64,000 nt of DNA from Lasiodiplodia sp. COLG20 (Eukaryota; Ascomycota; Dothideomycetes; Botryosphaeriales; Botryosphaeriaceae): assembly GCA_009801085.1 (NCBI GenBank), contig VNWV01000003.1, positions 868,001 through 932,000 on the forward strand. The letters are read 5' to 3'. Shown piece after piece: positions 31,592 through 42,681 of the stretch (its first letter is position 1; every line of letters begins with the position of its first letter). The notes under the pieces were generated by a model. The model had not been told where the DNA came from. It saw only the letters and a program-made list of their open reading frames with translations, and searched no databases. The translations under genes and the position numbers were made by a program.

Positions 31592-34250
31592 CGTTGTTGT
31601 TGTTGCTGTAGTGGTGGTGCGTGGATCAGGGTGGGGACTGGTGGTGATGGTTGAGGAAAGGTGTGTGGGTGCTGCGCGGCGGTGCCCGCGGCGGGTAATT
31701 GGTGTGGGTGGTGCGATTGTGCATTGTGGAAGTTGATGGTGGGGGAGGTGTGGTGGTGGTGGTTGGAGCTGCGAGGCGAGCGAGCGAGCTCCGGGTGCTT
31801 ATCAGCGGATGCGGGTCGCTGATAGGCATTGGGAAGCGTAACACCGGCCCGAGGAAAGTCATGGCCGGCGGTTATACGAACACGAGAAGCTTAGCTCAGA
31901 CGTGATGGCTCCCGGAACTCAGAAATAGACTTCATAGCAGACATCGATCCTGAATAATCGTCATTTCTGATTGCAGTTAGTGTTGCAGACACTTGTTCGA
32001 GGTTCTGAGACTGATGCTCAAAAGCCGAGTCATCCAGATCATTTGCTTGAGTGGCATAAGCATTTCAGCTGTGGTGTAGACACATTCTTTGCTCGAACAT
32101 GAGAAGAGAATCTTGACCATTGCACTCGATTCGAATGCTCAGGTGGTTCCTGGCCATACCGAAGGTCGAACTCTGTAGAGTTTCATATAATTGAGTTCAG
32201 TGAACTCTTCAGGAGCACTTCGTCATGGTGGAGGCGCAGGCGCCATTCTAAGTTTCAAGGTACTGCATATAGCTCACTACCCTAGAGATGACTACGCATC
32301 CCGCTTGCGCAATTGTTGTCATGCGCGGCTATTGTGACACCGATGCCCTTGACTATGTCCTTGTGACCCAATGTTCATGCGGAGAAAACCGACCACACCA
32401 GGACGATTCCGCAGCAGGGGCAGCAGTCATCGTTTTGGTTCTGCAGTTTCATGCTGCCACGGGTACGTATGTTTAGAGTCGTGGTCTGCGTGGCGGTGCG
32501 AGTAAGGTGTGGCTCGGCGATCAGCAGAGCCCGAGGCTTATGTCCGAGGATCCCTACCGAGATGGGATGACTGAGCAAGTTTTGCGCAGTTTTGCGCTGT
32601 ATGGAGTAGCGTAGGTAATCAAGGATCATCTGGCACCTGCAAACCTAAAAACTACCTCCATTGTTGTGTATAAGGGACTTCATTCATCTCATGGATGCAA
32701 ACATGTCCGAAGAATAAACGCCGAGCTGCAAACCCAGGCATATGCCGTGCCAAGAAACAGAGCAAAACAAGCCCCCTTCCCATTACCGCTAAGGCGTCTG
32801 GGCTTAAGTCTGATAGTAAGACAGATCTATTCCCCCCTCCGCCATGTTTGCGCGTCAGTGCGGAGTCTCTACAACGACACTAGACCTGCGATTGCGGTTT
32901 CTTCAGGCCTCCCGTCATGACACGAGGAAAGGAGTTAACTCGGCCTACTATGAAGCAATAACAACGCAAATAATGCGCATTGCTGTATACTGCAACTACA
33001 CAGCATGTAACAATGCCAAGGACGAATAGTCCACGGATGGTCAGAGTGGGTCGGCCGAGGAAACTCCGCCTCCGCTATACCCGGCGATTCTCCGCCATTC
33101 CAAAAACGCTCATTTCCGAACAGAGACATACAATAGTTAGATGCAGCTAATGCTAGTGCAAATGCTCCCATCGATGTCGCATTGCGGCAAGAAAATGATG
33201 ATAGTGGCTGCACCCCCCACCTGCCTACTGCCGTTCCGGCGCCTACCCGCACGGCCGCGTCAGCAGTGCACGTGTGTCCTCTTCCAACGGTACGCTAGCT
33301 GCATTGGGCCCGACACTGACCTTTCCCTCTGTCCTTTTGGCTATCCGGAATAATTCATCCGTAGAACACGAGCTTGATATTGTTAAGGACCTTGTACACC
33401 GCTCCAGGTTCTCCGTCTCGTACTCTGACGCGGGAGAGGTGGCAGGCAGGGAAGTAACGGAGCTCCACAAAGGAAATTGCAACGGGTTCGCCAGCAGCCC
33501 TATAGACGCCGGGGGGGCGGAGGGGCACATGCGTCTCAGCGACTTGTGCGACGTAGTAGGGCTTATGGCCGGCCCATTCCCACCGCTCGTTGGCCTCTGC
33601 TTTCTAAACTAGCAAGATAGACTTAGCTCTCTTCTGCTGTTCCAGAAGCCTACTGGATCTTGTATTATGATCGCCCAAATTTCGGTGTAAGGCTGGGAGG
33701 ATCTAGAAGCAGCCCAACAACACTTGAAATTGGGCATGATCGGCGTCGACGGCAGACGAAAAGAGGCAACTGCCACAACCATGTCTCAGAAAACCGGATT
33801 CTGGAGCGTGCCTCGGGCAGATCAATGCCACACCGAGGAAAGAAAAACAGACTATTGAATTTTTTGAGGAAAGGCCTTATGGTTGTCCTTGAGTGACAGT
33901 TGGAAAGACGGTGAGAACTGGCAGTGTGTCGAAGTGTGGCGGAATGGTGCCATGGCCGATGCGGGCTGGGCGTCCGTGGTCCAGTGGGGCGAAGGCGAGT
34001 AAGTGACCGTAGCATATTGTTCACCCGAGAGCGGGAATTCTTTCTTGATGCAGCACGCAGATGGTCAATGGCAGTGAAGGCAGCAAGGAATTAGAGCGAT
34101 TCATGTTGCTATTTGAACAATAGAAGATAAGCTAGCAAGGAAGAGAGTAACCGAAGATAAATGAGACCTGGAAGGAGTGCCAAAACTATCTTCTCGAGCA
34201 CTGGTATACATTCTTATCTCCACTGTCCGCGTTATCCGTTATACGATGAC
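31592..34250. other. Gene-poor region of about 2.6 kb
   Basis: No gene I can support. An open frame without ATG (33205-33612, plus) has mildly protein-like composition but no recognisable motif. The left 150 bases are GGT/GGTG-rich. No tRNA, MITE ends or long repeats were seen. Confidence 0.35.
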
Positions 34251-34882
34251 TTAAGCCCTCTTGTTGTCAGGCGGGGCCTGAGTTCTCAGCGAGATGGGCA
34301 CGCTGGTGCCGTCATCCGAACCGGCGGCGTTCCATTTCAGGGTCCAGACGCCGTCCTCGCCCGACGGAGTAGCGTAGAACTTGGACTGCAGATCGCCCGA
34401 GTCGGACTTCCAGAAGAGCCAATTGCCGTAGAAGATAAAGCCGGTGTCGGTGTAGCCATCGGACGGCGCCGAGTTGCTGATCTGCACGCTGTCGAAGGCG
34501 CTGTCGTCGGTGTTGATGAAGAAGTACTGGGTCGAGTTGAAGCTGACGTCGGACGAGTTGGGGCTGATTTGGACCGGGCCGGAGGTCGTGTCGTGCGAGA
34601 AGGTGATGTTGGACGCAACCGAAACGTTTGAAGGAGGGTTGTTGCCGACGAAGGCGGTGCCTGGTTTCTGTGTCTTAGAAGCTGCTTTTTCAATGTCTCG
34701 AGAACTTCTAACTTACCGTCTCCGTAAGTCAAGCGGACGCCGCCGATTCCGGCATCAGGCGTGGCTCCGTAGGCGTAAAGCATGCTGTTTGAGATTGAGG
34801 AGGCGCGGACTTCGAGAGGCACAGATGCGGCGGCTGCGAAGCTGCTGGTGGCAAGCAAGACGATGGTGGTGATGGAAACCAT
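34251..34882 (-). CDS. Small secreted protein, unknown function
   Basis: Exons (minus strand) are 34882-34717 and 34660-34251, giving 191 residues. The intron 34661-34716 uses GTAAGT and the second of two nearby AGs (ACCAG). That choice restores frame: LTYGDG joins TAFVGNNPPSNVSVASNITF. The N-terminus is a clear signal peptide (MVSITTIVLLATSSFAAAAS). The mature part has several N-glycosylation sites (NVS, NIT, NSS, NST), is rich in Ser/Thr/Asp, lacks paired Cys, and has a W-rich patch (FIFYGNWLFWKSDSG) and VWTLKWNAAG near the end. Proteins of this size and layout are common in plant-associated ascomycetes, and some are effector candidates; nothing here shows that. It is separated from the laccase by about 1.65 kb. 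Confidence 0.75.
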
Positions 34883-36534
34883 TTTGGGCGTTGAAGTTGA
34901 TCGTTAAAAAGTAAAGAACGTAAGGCTGGATCTAACTCCTGTTTGGAGTAGCGACTGAAAGTGGAAGATCGCAATGTAAGTTAGAGGGAGGCCTTCGTTT
35001 CGTAACTCTGGGTCTATGGTGGTATATACGCGAAGGAAGGCTGAGAGTGTGCGTAAGTCGACCTTTCCTCTGGCCACCGGCTCAGCCCAGCGCGCCGCAT
35101 GTCCCCTGCCGTTTGACTAGCTCAAGCCACTAAGGCTGACTCGGTGTACGCGGCAGTGCGCAGGCAGAATAGGAGGGTGGCTTCTAGGCTCCGTGCCGCG
35201 AAGGGCAAAAGCGCGAGGCTTGCCGGGATGCATTGAGGCTGAGGACGCCATGACCACGTCAAACTAGACAACAACGCGTCGCGGCCCACCCTGCATCGGG
35301 ATGACGAGTCAAACAATAAACGCTGGGGTTCATATTGAAACGAGCGATTAACCCGCGACTGGCGGATGGGAGCCATTGTTCATGCCCGGATGACGCAGAC
35401 CCGAGGCCGTTCAGGCGTGGGTGGCTGCGGACCGATGTTCGGAGGGATTGCCGACTCCCTGTGCGCTCGCGTGTCGTGACGAGCCGACAGGGGCTCATTG
35501 CTTTTGAGCTGACGACGACGCCAGGAGCACTTCGCCTAAGTATAGTTCAGCCCTGTATTGTAGGAGCCGGGGGTAAACAAGCAGTCTGGGGACAGCTTGT
35601 TCTACTGGGCGAGGGTGCCAAGTGTCGACTGACAAGATGACACTCAATCTCAGACAAGCTATTGAATCTTGAACGACCGAGCCTCATTGCGACACGACAG
35701 GACAGGGCCTGCAGGTGAATTCGCCGAACTGTTTCCCCGCTCCGCGGCTTGGGCTTCTCCGCAGACGGGCGCATTGTGGATGACGCCTCGGCAGCCACAG
35801 CCGGAGCCTCAGCGGCTGACTGAGGCCTGAAGAGGAAAGTATTGGTGTCGCATCAGCGTCCAAGCCTCGCGTTCTGCTAGCGCCCGCTCTGGCCGAGAGC
35901 TTATCGTGGCCCATCGAAGGGGATCGGGGAAAACAGTTGCGGTCACGACGGCGCAGGCTGACGCGTTCAGGAACCAGCACCGCCGGCATGCCAAGGCCGC
36001 GTCAGTCCTTGCGCCGCCGGTTGTGCAGATCATCGGCACCGCGCCGAGTCAGCTGCCGGGCTGGTATACCCGCACGTTTGGGGCCTTTGCAAATGGCAGC
36101 CACCGGACAGGACAGGTTCCGCCCTGAGCCGCACACCCAAACCAGGCGTGCACTCCGCCCTACCGCCCCTTCCTCGGCGGTTCCTGGCTGCAAGCATTGA
36201 GCCCCTCAATCTATCACACTCCGCAAAGCCACCACCTAGCTTATACCGTTGTAGATCATAGCGACCAGGCGCTTACCCTTAGCCCGCTCTCTCAGCCCAC
36301 TTGACACTCGTGCCTCCTGCAGCGCCACGCGTTCCCGTGCATATGCGGATACGGATGGTAGTATCCAGATCGGGCATTGTCAGAACCGCTGCTTCACGAT
36401 AAAAGATTTGCCATTTCGCCATGGCTCAAACGATCATCCACCACCATCATCACTCTCTCCACTACCATTCGTTTCTTTCATAGGCTGGCGTCCATTCGTT
36501 GAGAGTCAGTCCATTCCTTCCACTCTCTTTCGCC
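34883..36534. other. Divergent intergenic region upstream of the laccase
   Basis: About 1.65 kb between the divergent secreted-protein and laccase starts, GC-rich in the middle. A GATAAAAGA near 36398, about 135 bases before the laccase ATG, could serve as a TATA-like element. CA-rich stretches (ATCCACCACCATCATCAC) precede the ATG. No gene was seen. Confidence 0.4.
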
Positions 36535-38283
36535 ATGAGGAGCAGCATTCTCCTTGCGGCCACTGCCCTGCTGGGCTTCTCGGCTGCCGCCCCGCAGGCT
36601 GCGTCTGTCTCTACCTCCGCCTCTGCCACTTCCAATGCTACCTCTACCGCTTCTGCTGCTACATCAACCTGCACTGGCAACACTGCCGACGACCGCACTA
36701 CCTGGTGCGACTACGACATCAGCACCGACTACTACAGCGAGGGCCCTGACACCGGTGTTGTCCGCGAGTACTGGTTCGTCGTGAGCGATGTCACCGTCTC
36801 TCCCGATGGCGTCTCGCGCTCGGCCATGGCCGTCAACGAGAGCATTCCTGGCCCGACCATCTTTGCCGACTGGGGCGACACTGTCCGCGTGCACGTCACC
36901 AACAGCCTGACCACCAGCGGCAACGGCTCCTCCATCCACTGGCACGGCATCCGCCAGAACTACACCAACCAGGACGACGGTGTCGTTTCCATCACCCAGT
37001 GCCCCATTGCCCCTGGCGAGAGCTACACGTACGAATGGAAGGCCACCCAGTACGGCTCCTCCTGGTACCACTCCCACATCGGGCTGCAGGCCTGGGAGGG
37101 TGTCTTCGGCGGCATCATCATCAATGGCCCCGCCACCGCCAACTACGACGAGGACCTGGGCATGATCTTCCTCAACGACTGGGACCACTCGACCGTCGAC
37201 GAGCTGTACACCGAGGCGCAGACCAGCGGCCCGCCCACGCTCGACACCGGCCTCATCAACGGCACCAACATCTACAACGACTCTGGCACCGTCACCGGCT
37301 CGCGCTTCGAGGTCAGCCTGACCGAGGACACCAGCTACCGCATGCGCCTGGTCAACGCGGCCATCGACTCGCACTTCAAGTTCATGATCGACAACCACAC
37401 CATGACCGTCATCGCCATGGACCTAGTGCCCATCGAGCCGTACGAGACCACCGTCCTGGACATCGCCATGGGCCAGCGCTACGACATCGTCGTCACCGCC
37501 GACCAAGCCTCCGTCGCCTCGGACTTCTGGATGCGCGCCATCCCGCAGAGCGCCTGCTCCGACAACGACAACAGCGACGACATCAAGGGCATCGTGCACT
37601 ACGGCAGCTCGACCGACACTCCCTCGACCTCGGCCTACGACTACACCGACGCCTGCGTCGACGAGGACAGCAGCGACCTAGTCCCGTACGTCTCCAAGAC
37701 CGCGACGTCCGGCACCTCGCTCGCCGAGGCCGTCACCGTCGGCACCAACTCGGAGAACCTGTTCCGCTGGTACATGAACTCGACGTCGATGCAGGTCGAG
37801 TGGTCGGACCCGACGCTGCTGCAGGTCTACAACAACAACCTCACCTTCACCGACACGTCCGGCGTCGTCCAGCTCGACACGGCCGACGCCTGGTACTTCT
37901 TCGTCATCGAGACGGACAACGCCGTGCCCCACCCCATCCACTTGCACGGCCACGACTTCTTCGTGCTCGCAGCAGGCACCGGCAGCTACGAGGAGGGCAC
38001 GACGACCCTGAACCTCGACAACCCGCCGCGTCGTGATACCGCGATGCTGGATTCGTCCGGTTACCTGGTCCTGGCTTTCGAGACGGACAACCCGGGCGCG
38101 TGGCTGATGCACTGCCACATTGGCTGGCACACGTCTGAGGGCTTTGCGCTGCAGATCCTTGAGCGCTACACTGAGGTGCAGGAGTCGGGCATTGACTACG
38201 ACACCCTGAGCGACACGTGCTCGCCTGGTCGACGTATGCTGAGGAGAACTCGGTCGAGGTTGATGACTCTGGTGTGTAAATGA
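36535..38283 (+). CDS. Laccase (multicopper oxidase), with an altered C-terminus
   Basis: This secreted enzyme oxidises phenols with reduction of oxygen to water. It is a single exon of 582 residues with signal peptide MRSSILLAATALLGFSAAA and a Ser/Thr-rich linker. All four copper motifs are present: HWHG (135-138), WYHSH (177-181), HPIHLHGHDF (466-475) and HCHIGWHTSEGF (526-537). The residue ten after the T1 Cys527 is Phe537, where typical ascomycete laccases have Leu. About a dozen NxS/T sites are visible. At the end, after DTC (residue 562), the frame reads SPGRRMLRRTRSRL. A different frame reads AWSTYAEENSVEVDDSGV and stops, which matches the usual ascomycete DSG(L/I/V) ending. A base is probably missing near 38220-38223. 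The ATG at 36535 directly precedes the signal peptide; an upstream in-frame ATG (36499) would bury it. Confidence 0.92.
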   Translation: MRSSILLAATALLGFSAAAPQAASVSTSASATSNATSTASAATSTCTGNTADDRTTWCDYDISTDYYSEGPDTGVVREYWFVVSDVTVSPDGVSRSAMAVNESIPGPTIFADWGDTVRVHVTNSLTTSGNGSSIHWHGIRQNYTNQDDGVVSITQCPIAPGESYTYEWKATQYGSSWYHSHIGLQAWEGVFGGIIINGPATANYDEDLGMIFLNDWDHSTVDELYTEAQTSGPPTLDTGLINGTNIYNDSGTVTGSRFEVSLTEDTSYRMRLVNAAIDSHFKFMIDNHTMTVIAMDLVPIEPYETTVLDIAMGQRYDIVVTADQASVASDFWMRAIPQSACSDNDNSDDIKGIVHYGSSTDTPSTSAYDYTDACVDEDSSDLVPYVSKTATSGTSLAEAVTVGTNSENLFRWYMNSTSMQVEWSDPTLLQVYNNNLTFTDTSGVVQLDTADAWYFFVIETDNAVPHPIHLHGHDFFVLAAGTGSYEEGTTTLNLDNPPRRDTAMLDSSGYLVLAFETDNPGAWLMHCHIGWHTSEGFALQILERYTEVQESGIDYDTLSDTCSPGRRMLRRTRSRLMTLVCK

Positions 38284-38942
38284 AAAGAGGTTGGTGAGGG
38301 CTGCGGAGGAAGTGAATTGAGCAAGGGATGCATCCTCCATGAATCGGGAGGCTGGACGGTGTTAGACGTGGCCGCATTTCGTGTCTCCTCTGAGTCTATA
38401 CTTTCCCTTTTTTTCCTTGAACCCTCTCGTTCGTCCTCCAAAACCTCCCATGTAAATGCAATATAGCAATGGGAGCGGCAACGGCGTTCATTTCCGGCCA
38501 TCTCTGTTCCTCATTGTCTTAATTATTTTTACTCGCAAATAAACAGAAATGACAATTCATGAGATCAAAACGTTGTGCAACAATGGTACCCTGCCGTCAC
38601 TATCAGGAAGTGTCTTGGTCTCAAGAGGGAGAGATATGCAATTTTAGAGATGTATAGCCTGTGTCCTAGACCCCGAAAAATTGAAATCCAAGCATTGCTG
38701 CGAAACTCAATCTTTTGTTTCCTCTTCTCGCTTCCATCCAGCAGTCAATTCCATGCTTCAAATGCTCACAATTTTCTTCTTGACTTGCCTCTTGATATCA
38801 TTCTTTTTCGGCCGACAGCACAACAACGCCAAGCAATGAAACCGAAAAGCAAATGCCTTAACGCCGCAACCATGCAAAGCCCCTCTTTTTCAACCTTGGC
38901 CAAATATTATCCTCCTCTTTCAATTACCTCGCCTACCCCAGC
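38284..38942. other. Convergent intergenic region
   Basis: AT-rich DNA between the laccase and the MFS transporter 3' ends. No gene was seen; the plus-strand frame over this stretch is chance. Confidence 0.4.
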
Positions 38943-41072
38943 CTACTTACCGTTCGCAGGCACCCTCTCCACCACACGCTCCACACCCTGCGAGCTTCCT
39001 TCAGAATTACCAGAGTCACTCTCGCTATCATCGTTATCGTCGTCATCCCCATGCACCCTTTCACTGCCTTCAGGCGGGAAGCGGCAGCCGATCAACATGA
39101 TAGACGCGAACACAGCCACAGCCGCATTGCACAGGAAAACCAAGTTCGGCTTGCCGACCTCCGCGAGCTCGGAGAAGACGAGGCCGAAGACACTCACTAT
39201 ACGTCTCAGTCAGCCCAGCCCACCACCAAACCCCAGCCCCCCCCCAAAAAAAAAGAAAAGGAGAAGAAACTCACACGTCGACAACGCCGCCACCATCTCT
39301 ACCAAACTTATCGCGCCCAGCGCATCCGCCTTCTGGCCAGCCGGACACATCTCAATCATCACGCTCTTCGCCGCCGACGCCGACCCCGACGCCAGCGGCA
39401 GCAGCGTCGCGACCGCGAACACGTGCCACGACGCGCTGCAGAACGTCGCCAGCCCCGTCAGCAAGCCGTCCGCCACCAGGCTCCACTTGAGGAAAAACAG
39501 GTCGAACGCGCTGTTCTCGTGCCCCGTCGACGCTTGGCCGTCTGCTGGACCGGAGATGGGGGCGGGATCGAGTGCTGCGGCGGAGGGCTCGGACGCGTCT
39601 TCTAGCCCGAGAGAGACGGCGGCTTCCATGTCTTCGGCGGCGGAGACGCGGCGCGCGCGGCGGGAGGTCGGGGGCGGCTGGAGTGTTGCTGCGGGCGGGG
39701 CGGGGGCTTCGGCCACGGCGGCGGGAGAGCGCGCGGCAGGGTTGAAGAAGGTGGAGGTAGCGAACCACTTGCGGCCGTGGTCGATGATGTGCGGGAACGC
39801 GAACGTCAGAAACGTGCCGCGGATGACGCAGTAGTACGACATCAGCACGCCGTTTTCCTTGGTGCCGAAGCCGAACTTGATGGTCGAGAACATCTGGATC
39901 AGCGTCGGGATGTAGCCCGTCGCCAGCACGCCGGTAAAAATACCCGCGAAGAGCAGCGGCACGCCGAATTGACGGGTGATGCGGCCGTCGGGGAGGCGCC
40001 ATTTTTGGGGTGCGAGCATCTTCGCCGGCCCGAGGAAGCGCGAGAGGCCTTGCCGCTTTTCGGAGACGACGTCGGCCTTGGGGGGAGGGACGTAGGGCAG
40101 GAAGAGGTAGGCGTAGAGCGTGGCGAAGGCCATGGAGCAGAGGGCGATTTCCCACGGCGCTTGGATGCCGAAGATATCGCCGGATACGCCGCCGACTGGG
40201 GAGGGAGGTTAGATGGTGAGGGTGGGGAGGGGGATGGCAGGGTGCTGGCAACTTACGCAGGTAGCCCAGAGCAGTGCCGAACATGATGATGCCTTGGAGC
40301 TTGCCAAATACGGCGGTGCGTTGCGAGGGTGTCACGACTTCGGAGATAAAGGTGTTAAGGACGAGCCTGTGTTTTGTCAGTCTCTGCGCACGGGAATTGG
40401 ACGCATGAGCAAGAACTCACATGTATCCAGCAGGGCCGCCGAAAAGGCAGATAAGTTGAGTGGTCTGGATGATGATGATGCCGTTCTTGGCGCCGACCAT
40501 GACTGTGTTGCACGATTAGTTGCCGGTTTCGGCGAAGGCGGGGGTGTCTCACCTCCGATGTTTTGGCACATCAATCGGATGACTGGGAAGAACGTCTGCT
40601 GCACCATTGCGAACCGGGGGCCGAGCTTCTTGATGATGTATCCGGTGAGCAGCAAGTTCATGACACCTACAACCCTCTGTTAGTTCAATTCGCCGTTCAG
40701 GAGCTTCTGGGGCTCGCACCAACGATGGTGGTCGATGTGCCGACGAGCGTGACTTGACGAGCGGTTTCGGCCTCGATTTCGTGGACTGCGCAACGGTCAT
40801 GGCCGGGCGGAGGCACTTCATGCGTTTTGTAAAACTCATCGCACGTCATGAGCCGAAAGGCGTAGAGCATTCTGAGAAGCTGTGAGTTTGTGCTTTGTTG
40901 CTGGCTGCCAATTCGGTTTGACTCACGGCACCTGGGTGAACGACAGCGACAGACTCATGATGAACCCCATCAATAAAATCCGGGCCTCCACCCATTTGCT
41001 CTGCTTGGTCTGCGCCGGCTCCTGCGGCTGCTCGCGCGCCAGCAGCGGCGTTGTTTCGCTCGCTACAGCCAT
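38943..41072 (-). CDS. MFS transporter, substrate unknown
   Basis: This is a twelve-helix major-facilitator membrane carrier. The seven exons (minus strand) are 41072-40927, 40871-40720, 40666-40553, 40502-40421, 40366-40257, 40195-39275 and 39196-38943, totalling 592 residues. All phases agree. The N-terminus is MAVASETTPLLAREQPQE (cytosolic, with a dileucine-like TPLLA often seen in vacuolar or endosomal MFS proteins). ILLMGFIMSLSLSFTQVPML opens the first helix. GTALGYLLGGVSGD and TPSQRTAVFGKLQGIIMFG match the loop 4-5 region. A long Ala/Pro loop lies in the middle (about residues 350-430), and the C-terminus is Asp/Ser/Glu-rich. Members of this group export or import hydrophobic solutes, but specificity is not readable. 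Poly-A and GGGGG tracts within the last intron make that boundary the least certain. Confidence 0.82.
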
Positions 41073-42681
41073 CTTTTTCCCCCAGAATGTCTCGAGCAAA
41101 AAGGAGAAAAGCAGAAAAAAGAGAGATGAAAGAGTAAGACAAGAATCTGGTGGGGCGGGAAGGCAAATGGGATGGCGCGAGTTGCACGTCGGCTGTCGTG
41201 CGACGCGGCCCGGCAAAAGATAAGCTTCGCCGCTCGCCGCTGTTCTGCGAAAAATCTCGCGCCCCTCCTCGGCTATTCTCCTCCTTTTGGTCGTCACGCG
41301 GGGAGGTTGCACCACTGGGGGCGATACGAGAGGCGGGGTCGCAGCGTAGTCTGTCAGCGCAATATCATCCTACTGTCAGCATCGAGGCATGCCTATATTG
41401 CGCTCGACAGATAAGAGGCTTCTGGTCCCCTACCTACTTGTGGCTGCAACCGGCCAGGAGAATTCCCTATTCTGGTAGTCGCTAACTTGATTTTTGCAAG
41501 TGCGGGGCTGAGGTACGAGCTCTCGGACCTCCTCCGTCGAATTCCTGGCCGGCTATAGGCTGCCAGTCGCCTATTCTTCTGCGGATCTGAGCCAGAAAAA
41601 AAATCTGTTTAGCCGAACCGCACGGTCTTCTCCGCTCTTTTCTCCGTCTCACGGTGCGCGCTTTCGTCCGGCTTACCGAACGTTTTTTCGGTTCGTAGGA
41701 ACGCCCAGGTGTCATTTCGGAATGAGCCTGTCAGCGAAACAGCTGTCTGATGCAACCGCAAGCCTGTATGTACATACATACAACCGTGGTAGGGCTGACT
41801 CATTATGAGCCACCGCGACAGGAGTGATTGAATATGAGAAACTCCCAGCATCCATGGACGTTTCTCGAACCGGAACAGGTAAATGAGCTCCATTGGGTGT
41901 TATGCGTATATGCGTTTACCCGTGGACTACGCGACACCGACGGATTTCTGGAAAACGATAGGCCAGAGACATTGAGACACCGGGACACCGAGACACCTTT
42001 TTTGGCACTCGCCGCAGCGCATGGTAATACATTACCTAAAGGACCCCATCATCAGGCTGCAGCCTCTTCATGACGTCAAAGAACATCCCAGAGCCGCGAT
42101 ACGTCTATGAATTGGGAACTCCGCCGATGCACTTTTCCTCCGCCAGTATCAGTGCAAAGTAACTCCCATAACCACAGCGCAAGATGTCGTCTACAGGGGT
42201 TGAAGTCACACAAAGGGCGGAGCTGCATTTCTAAGTCTTCTTGGCTTATTAAAACGCAAAGCTTGTCTTTCTGGGCGCGCTGGAGATGCGTACCGCCGAA
42301 TTAGATCGCAATCGACGTCGAGCATGTGGTTATATGTTGGGTTTGGACTAAGCTTAAACTCCGAGTCACTGTCAGCGAAACTGTGCTGTAGGCGTGTCAA
42401 CCTCGGCCATCTCGAATGACAGGCAGTCGTCCGGGTCGAGCGGCTGGTACGTGTCCACGTCGTGCTGTGCCTCCAACAGCGTCCGTGCAGGTGGATGCCT
42501 AGAGATGGGGATGGTCTGCGGCACAGAGACGCCCACGATTCCAAGCTTCTGATTCTCAGCGCAGAACTTCTTAAGCCCGTCGCGCTTCACCAGTTCCTTT
42601 GTCCTCTGCCTCGCCAGGTACCAGCCGCGCCGACCAAAGGGACGCACCAACAGAAAAGGAGACAATACGACCGATCACAAC
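41073..42681. other. Divergent intergenic region with repeat copy A
   Basis: About 1.6 kb between the MFS and F-box-like starts. It contains repeat copy A (42214-42361). Other open frames (41482-42073) look random. Confidence 0.4.
42214..42361 (+). repeat. Direct repeat flanking the F-box-like gene, copy A
   Basis: It aligns with 44621-44790 in the same orientation. The shared blocks are GGCGGAGCTG, TCTTGGCTTATT, CTGGGCGCG.TGG.GATGCG, ACCGCCGA, TCGCAATCGACG and GACTAAGCTTAAACTC. Many differences are transitions. Confidence 0.75.

Noticed and set aside
33205..33612. Plus-strand open frame of about 135 codons with mildly protein-like composition
   Set aside because: No ATG near its start, no recognisable motif and no clear splice partners. 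It could be a terminal exon, but nothing supports it.
33868..34002. Trp-rich frame (SDSWKDGENWQCVEVWRNGA) ending near a GTAAGT
   Set aside because: It has an in-frame stop just upstream and no start or joining exon; probably chance or an unrecognisable remnant.
38575..39834. 419-codon plus-strand frame overlapping the MFS gene
   Set aside because: It is the antisense shadow of the last MFS exons; the minus-strand exons join in phase and match the family.
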